NCBI GenBank assembly: GCA_028023455.1
Contig: JAQFVV010006221.1
Location: 9,405,011-9,469,010 of the forward strand
Length of the DNA: 64,000 nucleotides
Reading direction: 5' to 3'
From: Epiperipatus broadwayi
Lineage: Eukaryota > Onychophora > Udeonychophora > Euonychophora > Peripatidae
The translations under genes and the position numbers were made by a program. The first letter of the stretch is position 1. The number at the start of each line of letters is the position of its first letter. Positions 1 to 12,140 of this stretch are shown one piece after another. The notes beneath the pieces are model-generated. The model worked only from the letters and a program-made list of their open reading frames with translations, did not search any database and was not told the DNA's origin.

Positions 1-966
1 CCAAGATGCCTCGGAATAAAGCATAATTACCAATGTCGGAACCAAAGCAGAGCCTCATCAAACAATGGCTACATGGATGCAAAGATCAGGAATCCTCGCA
101 GTGAATTTCGTGTTTATTACCTGCGATGACCGAAACTCTCATAAATAAATAAATATTCCTCCACAATTTCCCTGGGAAAATTTAGGTAAAGAACTTTACA
201 TTTTGATTTTTTTATGAGAAAGAAATTGTTAATCATTTATCATAAATGAATATGACAATCCAATTAACTTAATAAAGAAACTTTCTTAAATTCTTATTTT
301 TGCGGACATTAATAGCGCAAGTAGTATAGGAGGTCATGTGGAATAAACTCTTTCTATCGACTTTCACTACTGATTTATTTGTAATAAACATATTAAGAAA
401 GAATGTTGCATGTGTGTATCAAAATGACAGAGCATTAATTATAATTATGTTTAAAAGGGTTGAGGGTTGAGTTATATTTGTTTTATCTTAAAGATCAAAA
501 GAATAATAATGGTCTTTGGAAGCATTTAAATAAAATCTGATTTGATAGTGAAACTCTAGAAATTGTTATTGTGACATTTTCTTTATATATATATTTTTTA
601 TGTGTTTCAAAACTCTTACTCCCATTCGCATCTACTCCTGGCCGTGATGTCACCCGACCATGAGACTGAGTTAGCTGATGGTCAAAAACTTCCCTCATAT
701 TCATTAAGATAGTGGTTCTTGTTGATAATATATTCACTTTGCGTAATATATTCGTATAAAATTGGCGCTTGGAGTCCTATGGATGACCATAAATACGCGT
801 TGGAAATATATTACAGTTAATGAGAACAAATTCATAAGATGTTTTGATCAACAATATTAAAGTCAAAACAGTTTTAGTTAAATATACATATGTAGGCATG
901 TATGTTTTCTGTGTCGTAAGTGTATTAGGTAAGTTTATTATATAGCGAGGAGGGTGTTTTGTTACA
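1..966 (+). repeat. 5' LTR, partial
   Basis: Matches the 3' LTR from its internal sequence near 6251 to its end. The shared end is GTTACA at 961-966. The first part of the LTR lies outside the window. Frames on the minus strand within it are not genes. The sequence just after the LTR (ATGACCCAACTAAAGGGC) could be a degenerate primer-binding site, but I cannot assign a tRNA. Confidence 0.85.
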
Positions 967-1811
967 ATGATGACCCAACTAAAGGGCTTCAAAGAGAGTA
1001 GAGGGGAATGGGGGAAATTATGAGTGTTCAGTAGTAAATAAGTTAAGAGTAAAGGAACAAATATAATAATCATTTAAATTTTGAAAGAAGTAATCGTGTT
1101 AGATTAAATCGTCATTCTGTCCAGAATGAATCAAGCTTAGAATTTGATTACAATTGCTGACTTTAAAGAAATTCAACTAATAAATGGATTAAAGTTATAT
1201 TTTAGGTATGATTTTTATCAAGTGTTTCACTAGTAATTCCAGAAATACATTAACAAATCGATAGTTGTTTGTATTATTATTGAGGAAAATGTTTATATTT
1301 TAGATGAATAATTCCAACAAATCATTAAAAAAAAAAATTGAAGTGTGTTGTTATTTTTAAATACATATCTTTATCAAGCGTTTCAATGTTAGTTTCAGAA
1401 ATCCATTTAACAAAGTGATGTTTGTTTATATTATTATGGGAAAAATGTTTATATTTTTGAATAGATAATTCAAACGTGAATGACATTAAATAAATTAAAT
1501 AACTGAAACTACAGTTTTATATATATATCGCTCAAATCATTTTAAATAAATTAAAGTACATGTTTTTTTTAAAAATATATATATCTCAAGAAATAACCAT
1601 CTTCTCATTTCGTGTTATGCAATAGGCCAAGAATATGTAATCCGTTATCTTTTACTGGTCAAATTTAGTGAGGTTTCAAGAATTAAATAGATAGAGAAAC
1701 TATGGTGGAGGCTAACAAGAAGGCAGTGCAGTGTGTTGGGGTTGGAGAATGGAGTCTGAGACGTCTAACCAGAAATAAAAAAACCAAAGAAATAAATGAA
1801 AATATATAAGG

Positions 1812-2453
1812 GTGAGAGAGATCGAGAAGGAAGGAAATAAGATGTTTAAAATACAGATATTCAAAGGGCAAAAGAGGGAAAAGCCTGGAGAATATCTAAA
1901 AAGCTTAAAAAGATTCTTTTGCAGATATGATATGGGGGAATGTGATAAAATAATAGTGGTCCACAGCCATCTGCAGGAGCACACCTGGGATTGGTGGGGG
2001 TCACTAATGACAAAGCCAAAAACATTTGGAGAGTATGAAAGGGATATAAACAAAATATTCTGGAGTGAGGAACTTCTGGAATGAATCAAAGCCCATATCA
2101 TCCAGAAAAGGGTTCAGGAGGAAGGAAAAGAGACATATGTCCAGTTCTTCAGATGTCAGGTGGCACAACTAAGGGAATTGCAGGCATGTAATTTATTAGA
2201 AAAACACATTTTAAGGATTGTATGTAGAAATCTGCCAAGTGAAGTAATGACAAGCATAGGGGGTACAACAAGGAAAAGTGCAAAAGAGGTCAATAGAGTA
2301 CTAGGACAGTTAGAGATTAGTGAACAGTGGCAGAAGGAAAGAAAAAAGAAAAACTGGGACCAGAAGGAGGAAGAGAGGTGCATGGGAAACTTGATATGTT
2401 CTGATAAAGAATGGATTCCAAAATATGCAAGTATGGGCTGTCCAAAATCGAAA
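1812..2453 (+). pseudogene. gag-like capsid remnant of the gypsy element
   Basis: Two open segments, 1812-2084 and 2160-2456, separated by stops, read as a hydrophilic Lys/Glu-rich protein. The first holds a capsid-like stretch with DWWGSL after a helical segment (HSHLQEHTWDWWGSL), similar to the retrotransposon gag region in which a Trp-rich motif lies next to a helix. The second ends in a basic Lys-rich tail (QKERKKKNWDQKEEE) before the protease. No CCHC zinc knuckle is visible, so the nucleocapsid is missing or decayed. It lies directly 5' of the protease, as expected of gag. Assignment rests mainly on position. Confidence 0.65.
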
Positions 2454-2735
2454 TAGAGATTGCTGGGAAGCCAGATGAGGCATTAGTGGACTCTGGCAGC
2501 CAAATTTCTGTGATGTCTGAGGAATTGTATACACAAATCATCAGCTGTCAGACCAGCATATGAGTCCTACCTATTAAACCAATCCAAATCAGGATGGAAA
2601 ATAATAAAATGGCTAGGGTTGAACTCAAACAGGTAAGGATGGATCTTCATATCAATGGGGAATCATTTTCCCACATCTTTTTAATCATGAAAGACCTGAT
2701 ACATGACATATTGATAGGACAGATATTTTAAACCA
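2440..2735 (+). pseudogene. retropepsin-like protease remnant
   Basis: A frame around 2470-2530 reads ALVDSGSQISVMSEELY, the active-site flap of retroviral-type aspartic proteases (D-S/T-G with the Asp codon at 2489-2491). About 70 codons downstream HDILIG matches the conserved C-terminal I-L/I-G motif. An in-frame stop near 2562 lies between them. The enzyme would cleave the Gag-Pol polyprotein. Short and broken, but the two motifs with correct spacing, between gag and RT, make the call firm. Confidence 0.78.
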
Positions 2736-2935
2736 GTATAGGTGTGCAATAGATTTTTAAAATCAGTCTGTTCACATGTGAAGCCACCAAGTTTACCATA
2801 GCACAGTTACGTCGATCAATAAAAGTAATCCAGACAGAAGGAAAAGAGACTGAGATTGAAGAGAAAATCCAGAAAATAATCATGGCAAATAAAGAGGAGA
2901 AGGAGGCCTTCAAGTAGACATTATATAAATACCAT

Positions 2936-3990
2936 CAAGTCTTTTCAGAAGTACCAGGTGTGATATCAGGGTTTGAACAATGCATCAAACTGAGGCAGGA
3001 CCAGCCTTTGCAATCATGCTCATATCCTGTGCCATATCAATATAGAGAGGAGGTAAAAAAACAAGTAAACCAGATGGTAGAATGGGGGATATTATCTAAA
3101 TGTTAGTCATCATATTGTAACCCTCTAGTGGTGGTTAAAAAGAAAAGTGGGGTGATTAGATTATGTCTGGATGCTAGACAATTGAACCGGGCAACAATTG
3201 CAGACCATAATATTCCACCTCCGATACACAAATTATTGGGAGGATTTAAGGGTAAGCAGATATTCTCAATGTTTGACCTGATGGATAGTTACTGGAAGAT
3301 CCAGCTCCATCCAGAGGACCAGCAATATACAGCCTTCTGGTATGAAGGATACTCATATCAATTTAACAGACTGCCATTTGGGCTCATAAATAGTAGGGCA
3401 GGTTTGTTAAGGTGCCTCAACCAAGTGTTGGAAGATGAAATCAAGAAATGCATAACTATATATGTTGATGATGTATTAATAGCCTCATCCAGTATTGAGA
3501 AGCATCAAAAAGATATTGAGATGTTTCTCCAGGAATGTCAGAAGAAGGGTATCAAAATCAATTAAAAAAGTACCATGATGAAAGATGAAGTGACATTCTT
3601 GGATCACTTGGTGGGGGCTCAGGGGATGAAACCCCACCCTGACAAGGTATCAGCCATCAAGGAGTTTCCTAAGCCAAAATCTCAAAAGCAGATCAGGTCA
3701 TTCTTGGGTCTTTGTAACTTCTACAACAGGTTCCATGAATGACTGGCTGAATGGACAGAACCTTTAGTTAGATTATTGAGAAAAGGTACACCATGGAAAT
3801 GAAACCAAGAACAGAAGAGGGCCCTCGAAGACATAAAGGAAGGGATTCACCAGACAAGTTATGCTTTCTTTCCTGGATTTTACCAAACCATTTGTGGTAC
3901 AAACAGACAGCAGTGGGCATAGCTTGGGGACTACTCTATCCCAAATACAGGAGGGAAGTCAAATGGGAATGCTGTATTTCATTAGTAGAT
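2936..3990 (+). pseudogene. gypsy-type reverse transcriptase, broken
   Basis: The longest open part (3128-3565, 145 codons) carries the RT palm: KKKSGVIRLCLDARQLN, then FSMFDLMDSYWKIQLHPED with the motif A aspartate, LPFGLINS (motif B) and YVDDVLIAS (motif C catalytic Asp pair, 3461-3472). Upstream at 3010-3120 the frame reads YPVPYQYREEVKKQV, the usual N-terminal finger, before a stop. Downstream after a stop at 3563 the frame continues with FLDHLVG, PKSQKQIRSFLGLCNFYNRF and the RT connection typical of Ty3/gypsy. It copies element RNA into DNA in intact relatives. Here stops at about 3104, 3563, 3739 and 3799 prevent a full protein, although the catalytic residues are retained. Confidence 0.92.
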
Positions 3991-4007
3991 TACTAAAGTG
4001 ACCCAAA

Positions 4008-4403
4008 TTGAATTACTCCACTACAGAAAAGGAGGCACTAGTGATCATATGGGCATTCCAGAAGTTTCATCCATTTTTGTTAGTGTCAGAAGTCATTGTA
4101 ATGACTGATCACAAGAGGCTGTAGTTTATAAATCACAGCTACCTTACCAACAGCTGGCTGATACATTAGAGCTTGCTGTTGCAAGAATATAATTATACCA
4201 TTCAATATTGTAAGGGACCAAAAAACATTGTAGTGGATATTTTGAGTCGGAATCCATCTGGTTATCATCCTGATTGTCTGAGTGTAGACAACTTGTATAT
4301 TGCCAGTATGGATATAGGAATAAACAAGAGGGTAGAAAAGGACCTGGTTCATTTGGAAGATTGGCAGCACCAAGATGAACAATTAAAGGAGGTAATCAAA
4401 TGA
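4008..4403 (+). pseudogene. RNase H domain remnant of the gypsy element
   Basis: Reads NYSTTEKEALVIIWAFQKF followed by VIVMTDHKRL and, from 4173, YNYTIQYCKGPKNIVVDILSR. These are the three landmarks of gypsy RNase H: TxEKEaLA, TDH, and KG-N-VADaLSR. The catalytic Glu and the TDH Asp are visible. Stops at about 4123, 4156 and 4165 break it. It follows RT directly, as expected. Confidence 0.85.
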
Positions 4404-4479
4404 GTGGGGAAAGGGAACAAATGTTGAGAGTTCAAAGAAGATAGGAAGGGAAACCAGTTACCGATTCCATAAAAATATT

Positions 4480-5422
4480 TTACAGTACCGAACACATCAT
4501 GATCCAGAACAGTGGAAACCAGTTATACCTCATATGCTGTGGAAAGAGGTGACAAATTATGTACACCAACTATATGGCTATTATGGTGCTTTAAAAATGG
4601 AGCATTTGATTCAAAAGTGGTTTTACTGGCCTAACATCCATACATCAGTCAGGAACATGTTGAGGGATTGTGAAAGCTGTTAGAGAACCAAACCAGTGAA
4701 CCAGAATTATACGGCTCTTATGCTGTCAATAATACCAAATATGCCACAAGAAATGATAGCAATAGATTTTTACAGCCCTCTGCTGGCATTCAATAAAAAA
4801 ATATCTCCTCATCACATATGACTTGTTTTCAAAATATGTGTGCATATCCTATCTCACATCCTATCGCACAGGCGAATGAAAAAAATGCCATCAAATACTA
4901 GAAGGCTGACATTTTGCAGAGACTGGAAAACCCAAGAGCATTTTATCTGACCATGGTACTCCCTTCATGTCCAAGGACTGGCATAAGTGGATCCAACAAC
5001 AGGGGATTAGACATAATTTTACCTCAATCAGGAACCCACAATCCAACCCCTGCAAATGGGTGATGAGGGAGTTGGGGCATTTGTTTCGCACATATACAGG
5101 CAAGAATCATAAAGGCTCAGTTAAATGGACTCCTCAAGAAGTGGATTTCATAAACTGGAACATAAACGAATCTAGTGGTTTTGCCCCATTTTGCCTCCAA
5201 TTTGGAAAGCACATACCATGTCAGATAAAGACCTTTGTACCAGGGGTGGAAAAACCACCTATTGACAAGAAGAGTGACCAGGATAGGGCATATCAGACCT
5301 TACAGAAGGCGAGCCATCAAAGAAGGAAAAAAGTGAGACATAGGGCACCCATATTTAAAGTAGGGGATCGAGTCATGGTTAAAACCCCTCATGTAAGTGA
5401 CCTGAGTAGGTTTGTATGCTGA
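4480..5422 (+). pseudogene. integrase remnant (DDE core and C-terminal part)
   Basis: The N-terminal part reads YGYYGALKMEHLIQKWFYWP with a following DCESC, a worn H-H-C-C zinc domain. The core shows MIAIDFYSPL (first Asp), LSDHGTPFMSKDW (second Asp) and NPQSNPCKWVMRELGHLF (Glu, in the D-35-E position). The open frame 4967-5422 continues to a basic tail with FKVGDRVMVKTPHVSDLS, the usual C-terminal SH3-like segment. The core is split over two frames and an in-frame stop at about 4681. In intact relatives it inserts the cDNA into host chromatin. Confidence 0.9.
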
Positions 5423-5640
5423 AAATTTTGCAACCTATAGGAAGATCCATACATCATCTGTCATAATCAAGGTGATAATGCATTTTGGGTGGACACTGGG
5501 CATGCAAGCAGGGACCATATAATGCTCAGTCATTAAAACCTGCCTTGCCCTCAGCAAACAAAGGGAAAATTAAAGAACCAGGAAATAGATAGTATACAAA
5601 ATGAGCTGTTCAAAATACGGGAAAGTATTTGAAGGCTTTT

Positions 5641-5651
5641 AGAGGAGGGGG
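5641..5651 (+). promoter_or_regulatory. polypurine tract of the gypsy element
   Basis: AGAGGAGGGGG lies immediately 5' of the inferred 3' LTR start (TGTGACAG at 5655). An all-purine run at this position is the standard primer for plus-strand DNA synthesis. Confidence 0.75.
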
Positions 5652-5654
5652 TAT

Positions 5655-7216
5655 TGTGACAGAATGGGTTCAAACCCAGTTACAAATAAAATTATAGGTG
5701 ATGGTAATTAAACACATATGTAGATATATATATATAAATTTAATTTTATGTGGTGGTGGTTATATAATACACAAACGAGGGGGAGGGGCTCTGTCATTTT
5801 GAAATGATGAATATGTGCATGTGACGAATGTGTGTGTGAATGGGTTAGGTAGTTGAAAAGATAGAAATGAGACTTTTATTTCACATTATAAAAGCCTAGA
5901 AGTTTCCATCAGAAATGAAATTTTATTTTCTTTTGTTTACAATAAAAGCAGTGATAAGTTTTTCACACGTCAACCAAAATCTGGTTAGGCAGTATTGGAA
6001 ACAGGAAGTGAGATCAAAAGAAACTTCTAGAACAAATGGAAGGGACTATAAAAGAGATGCCCTCATAATGCTCTTGTCTTGTCCCTGCAGAGTTTTAGCC
6101 ATCAACAGTGGAATCGTGAATCCAATTATAAAAGTTCTAAAATTTCAAACTTACATAATGGTGGATCAAAAGGAAATGTTGGGGTAAGAGCATAATGTAT
6201 CAGATTTTGAACCCCTAATTCTAACTAACTGCAGCTGCTTCGTTCAACAGTACCAAGATGCCTCAGAATAAAACATAGTCAGAACCAAAGCGGAACCTCA
6301 TCAAACAACGGCCATACACAGATGCAAAGATCAGGAATCCTCACAGTGAATTTCATGTTTATTACCTGCGATGACCAGAACTCTCATAAATAAATAAATA
6401 TTCCTCCACAATTTCCCTGGGGAAATTCAGGTAAAAAACTTTACGTATTGATTTTTTTTTATGAGAAAGAAATTGTTAACAGTTTATCATAAGTGAATAT
6501 GACAATCCAATTAACTTAATAAAGAAACTTTCTTAAATTCTTATTTTTGCAGACATTAATAGCGCAAGTAGTATAGGAGGTCATGTGGAATAAACTCTTT
6601 CTATCGACTTTCACTACTTGATTTATTTGTAATAAACATATTGGAAAGAATGTTGCGTGTGTGTATCAAAATGACAGAGCATTAATTATAATTATGTTTA
6701 AAAGGGTTGAGGGTTGAATTATATTTGTTTTAACTTAAAGATCAAAACAATAATAATGGTCTTTGGAAGCATTTAAATAAAATCTGATTTGATAGTGAAA
6801 CTCGAGAAATCTTATTGTGACATTTTCTTTATATATATATATAATGTGTTTCAAACTCTTACTTCCATTCATATCTACTCCCAGCCATGACATCACCTGA
6901 CCATGAGACTGAGCTAGCCGGTGGTCAAAAACCTCTCTCACATTTATTAAGATAGTGGTTCTTGTTGGTAATATATTCACTTCGCATAATTCTTATATTC
7001 GTATAAGATTGGCACTTGGAGTCCTATTGATGACCATAAATATGCATTGGGAATATATTAAAGTTAATGAGAACAAATTCATAAGACGTTTTGATCAACA
7101 ATAATTTTAACGTCAAAACAGTTTTAATTAAATATACATACGTAGGCACATATGTTTTCTGTGTCGTAAGTGTATTAGGTGAGTTTATTATATAATGAGA
7201 AGGGGGTTTTGTTACA
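5655..7216 (+). repeat. 3' LTR, complete (~1.56 kb)
   Basis: Starts TGTGACAGAATGGG just after the polypurine tract and ends GTTACA, giving TG...CA-type ends. From about 6251 onward it aligns with bases 1-966, including the ATAAATAAATA run and the AGGAGGTCATGTGG block. The first ~600 bases have no partner in the window because the 5' LTR is truncated. Small frames in it (5915-6187, 6735-6980) show no domain and are taken as chance. Confidence 0.82.
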
Positions 7217-7224
7217 ATATATAC

Positions 7225-7445
7225 AATCAGTGCTCAGTTTACACTAAGATAGCAATTTTTCAAACTTTAATGGACAAGCTTTCAGTCCTCTTCAATCTTT
7301 AACTCTTCATCCATCCATATCATTGAAATTTGATGATGGAATGCTCAGTCCTAGTTGATGCCAATATTATTGTATGCACATGTTGATCCTAAGTCACTCT
7401 GACCCTCAGATGTAGGATTTTAATATGTCCATTTAAACACACAGA
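7225..7445 (-). repeat. Fragment of the flanking module seen beside the HHR SINE
   Basis: This stretch matches 19043-19170 (shared blocks TAAGATAGC, ACTTTAATGGACA, CATCCATCCATATCATTGAA and GATGATGGAATGCTCA). At 19 kb the module adjoins a complete hammerhead; here the hammerhead is absent. It begins within a few bases of the gypsy 3' LTR end. Confidence 0.6.
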
Positions 7446-8984
7446 AGGAGGATAGGCAGAATTCAGGCTGAATATGTAATATTTGAATAGAATCTACTTG
7501 TAGTCAAATATACATTCATAATGATAAATATTAAATATAAGGATATAAAAAACACATAAATGATATCATGATGAGAGAGTAGTATCAAAGATGATAAATA
7601 GTGTAGGATGATTATATTAATAAGGGTGTATCAGTAGAGATATACATGGTATAGAATATTCATGATGAGAGGGGAATGTCAATAGTGAAACATTTCAATA
7701 GTGAAACATTTGAAAAACTTTCAGAAAAATATATGCTCTCCAATCCTATATCAAATTTATTTTCAAAATACAAATGACATTTTATTAATAATGGTTTACT
7801 TAAAGAAAAGACTAAACATCAATACAAAGCTTGACCATAACATTTTGCAAGGCCAAAGAAAAGGCTCTATTTACATTTATTTGAAAAATATAAAGTAAGA
7901 ATAGTTAACCCATAATCTATGGAGGAACAAAGTTTAATCCATTGAATCTTTCATAATAAAATTTTAAAAAATAATGTTTGATCTTATAAAGTAATACTGT
8001 AATCAATTTTTTTTTATTAATATTAAAAAAATATATAATAAAAATTCAAATTCAGTAAATCAAACTAAAAAAAATTCCACATAAAGTCAGTAAATAGATA
8101 TTTCATAGTTATACCTCTAAACCAGAGCAAGTCAATACTTTCAATTTTTATTTTATAATTATCTTTTCAAACCTTGCAGTTTTGTTCTTTACAAAAATTA
8201 TTTTTATTAATGAAACTGATAAAAAATTAAAGAAAGTGAGGTTTGAAAAATATTCTCCTTAACTCCAAAGTTTAAAACAAAACAGATACAGAAATTTCAC
8301 TTTAAAGTATTCTTTAATTTACTTTGATTGCTTTTGTTACCACTAACAGCTTCTTCACCCAGCGTGTTAAAGTGCTTGTATATACTTTAAAGTAAGCATT
8401 ATTTGAACTTAAATTTTTAACATTTTTTTCAGAATAAAATTGTTATATTATAAAAGTTATTATATACTATTGCAAAAGTTGTATGACACCATAAATTCAT
8501 AGGCGAAACAATTAGTACATCTCTAAAATTTTGGTCACCCATTAAATGAGGCATTAAAATAAATAAAAGCCAAAGTATTTCACACTCCACTTTCAGTTTG
8601 TAAAACGATAAATAAGAGAAGATATTAAAAAATTTCATTTGCATAAAGCAATGGTTTTTGGTGCATGCTTTAAAACTAATATTGTCAATAATATGTGATA
8701 TAATATTTGAGGCTAAAAAAATACAGCTGGCTGTGCAAAGTAGAAAATAAATAGAATTTTTAAGACATTTCTGGGACAAAAAATATTGAAAATAATTTGT
8801 TTGAGTACTAGTCACTTTTTGTGTAAGATATGGTACTAAAATTCTTTTAAATTAAAATCTATATGAACTCAAAACTGAGATATATACACACAAGTATTGA
8901 AATCTTTGCTATCTCAATATCAACTTGTGTTTAAATATTTTAATTTGGCAAAGCACAAGCTTAATATCAGTTTTTAAGTTTGTT
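7446..8984. other. AT-rich spacer, no gene recognised
   Basis: Runs of A/T, TATATA tracts and short chance frames only. The 128-codon minus-strand frame at 8429-8815 has low-complexity hydrophobic composition and no recognisable motif. Confidence 0.6.
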
Positions 8985-10772
8985 TATATATATATATATG
9001 TTTGTATGATGTATGTGCACATATTAAGAGATTTGCATTTGTTATGTTAGTCAATATTATTTTAAGTGGTAAAAAAATAAAAAAATATGTATTTTGTGGC
9101 TGGAATTGTTATCAATCTGTAAAAAAAGATCATATTACAGGAACAATACTTAATCTTCAAAATCATTATCCATTATTAATTACTTCATTTTATTAATTAA
9201 AAACTTTTTAAGAAAATCAATTTAACATTGTTATCTGTAAAATTCCCAGATTGACCTAATTAAAAATTTGATACATCTATAAATATTAGCTTATCTGAGA
9301 TAAAATGTAATCACTGGCTTAATTTAATTAAAAATTCTAGGAAAATGAGTGGGCTAATCAATTAAATTTAGTGCTATAAAAAGAGTGCTCAGAATTATAT
9401 ATTATTCTACTTTCTACAACATATTCTGCTCTACATTTTGCTTGTATTTTACCTTGCCAGCTTAACAAGTGATATTCAAAACTTCTACCAGGAGCCATGT
9501 TTGAAATTATGAACTGCTAAAGCACTGGGAAAATAAAAACTTCACTCTCCAATCTGAGCCTGAAACCATCAAATGTTTAATATAGCTTGCTAATTGACCA
9601 ACTACATAAACTAACTACTATCATCAATGATACAATTGAAGAAATGCACTTTTCAATGTTAATAAAACAATTCCAGGACAAATTTTGTTGAGAAGCTCAA
9701 CAAAATCAGCAAAAGATGATACGGAAACCATTCCCAGCATTTGTGCATATGTATGCGTTTATATAATTAAACTTTCCCAAAAAATACCTACTCACACCAC
9801 TCTGGAGTCAAGGTTAAAATTTTTTTTATGAACTATTTATTAAGATATTACCAGTAAGCTAATGATATATAGGTTGATGGTTTAAATTTCACATTTAAAC
9901 TGGGTCTGTTTTATCAGCTATTTTTTTTGGATTATTACATATTTTTATTATTGTTTCTATTTTAACTTCTATTGTATGTGATTGCCTGGCTGTTTTAGAG
10001 TTAATAATATCAACAAGTTGGTTTTCTAAAGTTTAATTTCTTTTGCCCCGCGTAAAATTTTTTAAAAATGTTTATTTGAAAAAAAATTAAAATACGTTTT
10101 TTGGCCCCTCATCACTTTATGATTGTTAATTGCAATCCAAGTTACTTTTAATGATAAATTTTAATAAAAAAGAAAAGTTTAAAAAAGTAATCATTAATAA
10201 TCCTTTGAAATATTTTTAAAAAAATTATTTATACATGTGTACTTGACTGTGTTTGCATACTTTGTAAATTATTTGTTAGCAGTTTTGTTTATTCCATATC
10301 ATACACATCTGAAAGTAAAGAAATAGATATGCCTATGTGTGTATATAAATAGAGATCCTAGATATTTATATATAATGCAAAGTTATTATTATGTGTTTGG
10401 CATTCATGATTTATTTTTCTGATTACCACTTGATATGTTCATGGTTATTGATATTTTGTTTTATTGGGTAAAGTGACCTACCTTCCCATAAATTCCCACC
10501 AGAGATGTTCATGGACATGTTTATTTTGCATTGGGTAAAGCGACCTTTCTTTCCATGCTTGTATATATATTCTTTCTGGCAAGGGTTATTAATGGGCTTA
10601 ATTGTTATCACTCTTTGTTGTTTTCTTTTTGTTGTTGGATCCACTGCACTACATGTAAGATTTGTTTGTAAGAGCCTGTATATGTGGCCATATACAATTA
10701 TGAAGACTAGTTGATTATTTATAGTTTGTTAATGTCAATATAATATATATATATTTACATATGCACACTTCA
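8985..10772 (+). repeat. Copy 1 of a ~1.8-kb direct duplication
   Basis: Colinear with 12028-13905 from the shared (TA)nTGTTTGTAT start to the shared TATGCACACTTCAGAATA end. Matching landmarks include GTGCTATAAAAAGAG, GAATTATATATTATTCTAC, ATTGGGTAAAG and TTATTAATGGGC. Divergence is clear by eye, so the duplication is not recent. The TG...CA-like ends raise the possibility that the copies are LTRs of an unrecognised element, but no coding region lies between them. This copy lacks the SINE present in copy 2 and so preserves the empty site near 9110-9122. Confidence 0.75.
9375..9383 (+). promoter_or_regulatory. TATA-like motif in duplication copy 1
   Basis: TATAAAAAG followed by GAATTATATATTATTCTAC; both are kept in copy 2 at 12600-12608 while the surroundings diverge. 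This is the spacing of a TATA box and start region, but in DNA this AT-rich the match is weak evidence on its own. Confidence 0.3.
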
Positions 10773-11239
10773 GAATAAACATTTGAAAGGAAGAACACAT
10801 TTTGGCAGTTAGAGAAAAATCTAATTCACCAGCCATTTAACCACACATTAAATTAACTAACCATGACATCAATTTTAATAAAACAAATATTCTGCCAAAA
10901 ATTGAACAGTATGACCAGAGATTGCTAAGGGAAGCTATAGAGATTTTTAAAAGACCCAAGATCATAAATGAAAAGTGTAAATAAAAAAATATTAACAATA
11001 TTTGAAAAAAAAAAAAACTATTGGAGGATAAAATATTTTTTAAAACTTCCCAACCAATAGAATTTGAGAACGAGGAGAAAATAACAACAACAACAAGAAC
11101 AAAAAAATAACGATTTTAAATCTCACCACACTCACTCTTAAAAAGAAGCTCTGATTAAAATATTTGTTATTGTACTGAAACATCAGCTATTTAATTATTA
11201 TATTTTTATTACACAAAAGCTCCTGGAAATTACTATGAA
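10773..11239. other. AT-rich spacer
   Basis: Contains A-rich runs and a short purine-rich AACAACAACAAGAAC stretch. No gene or repeat recognised. Confidence 0.5.
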
Positions 11240-12027
11240 TTCATATATATATATATGTTTAAATAATAGATGAAATAATGTTTAAAGGTAAATGGGATAA
11301 TTATGTTATCAATAGAAACCAACCAGTAACCACCTAAACATTCACAATAAAGATAGTAATCAATATTTCTCACTGCTGTCAAGGCAACCTTCTCACCATT
11401 TAATAGCAAGAATAGAAATCCACTCTTACTAATGGTCCATTGAATATATATGGAAACTTAAAGATTGCAACTTGACCACAAAGAATGAAATATTGATACA
11501 ATGAAGTTTAAATAAACCTCTTTAAACATGAAATAAACATGTCCATGTAATGCAGATTAATAAATAGTCAATTATAACATTACAAACTGCAATACTTTTA
11601 AATTGCTCATGTATTATTTAAATAATAAGTGAAATAATGCTTAAAGCTAAATGGAATAATTATGTAATCATTAGAAACCAACCAGTAAACACCTAAACAT
11701 TCACAATAAAGATAGTAATCAATATTTAGCTCTAAGCATTATTTCACTTATTATTTAAATAATGCATGAGCAATTTAAAAGTATTGCAGTTATATGGACA
11801 TGTTTATTTCATGTTTAAACTTCATTGTATCAATATTTCATTCTCTATGGTCAAGTTGCAATCTTTAAGTGTCCATATATATATTCAATGGACCATTAGT
11901 AAGAGTGGATTTCTATTCTTGCTATTAAAAGGTAAGAAGGTTGCATTGACAGCAGTGAGAAATATTGATTACTATCTTTATTGTGAATGTTTAGGTGGTT
12001 ACTGGTTGGTTTCTAATGATTATATAT
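11240..12027. repeat. Direct-plus-inverted repeat, unit ~356 bp (array A)
   Basis: Unit 1 starts near 11257, and a partial second unit near 11613 repeats its first ~115 bases (AACCAACCAGTAA, ACACCTAAACATTCACAATAAAG). From 11727 the sequence turns round and runs back as an inverted copy to about 12027. The inverted copy begins with the complement of unit 2's start and then continues through the complement of unit 1's end, so it was templated across the unit-unit junction. The 146-codon frame at 11766-12206 merely crosses the inverted arm and the SINE and is not a gene. Confidence 0.85.
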
Positions 12028-12140
12028 ATGTTTGTATAATATACACACACATCATTAAATTTACATTTACGTTGGAGAATATTATTTTTAGTGATAAAAA
12101 AAATATGTACTTTGTAATTGGAATTATCAATCTGTTAAAA

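Larger units (their letters stand above)
1..7216 (+). mobile_element. Ty3/gypsy LTR retrotransposon, decayed, 5' end cut by window
   Basis: Bases 1-966 match the 3' part of 5655-7216 almost colinearly, so they are the 5' and 3' LTRs of one element. The internal part holds gag, aspartic protease, reverse transcriptase, RNase H and integrase remnants in the order protease-RT-RNase H-integrase, the Ty3/gypsy (Metaviridae) order rather than copia. There is no envelope-like frame. Many in-frame stops and frameshifts break the polyprotein, and the LTRs differ by substitutions and small indels, so it is an old, non-autonomous copy. Seen directly: LTR pairing and motifs. Inferred: superfamily assignment. 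Confidence 0.93.

Noticed and set aside
777-2101. Minus-strand frames over the gypsy LTR and gag (98, 129 codons)
   Set aside because: They lie opposite the element's own coding strand and have no family features.
8429-8815. 128-codon minus-strand frame
   Set aside because: Low-complexity, no motif, and similar-length chance frames are expected at this base composition.
10423-10714. Overlapping short frames in duplication copy 1
   Set aside because: Not preserved in copy 2, where the same positions contain stops and indels.
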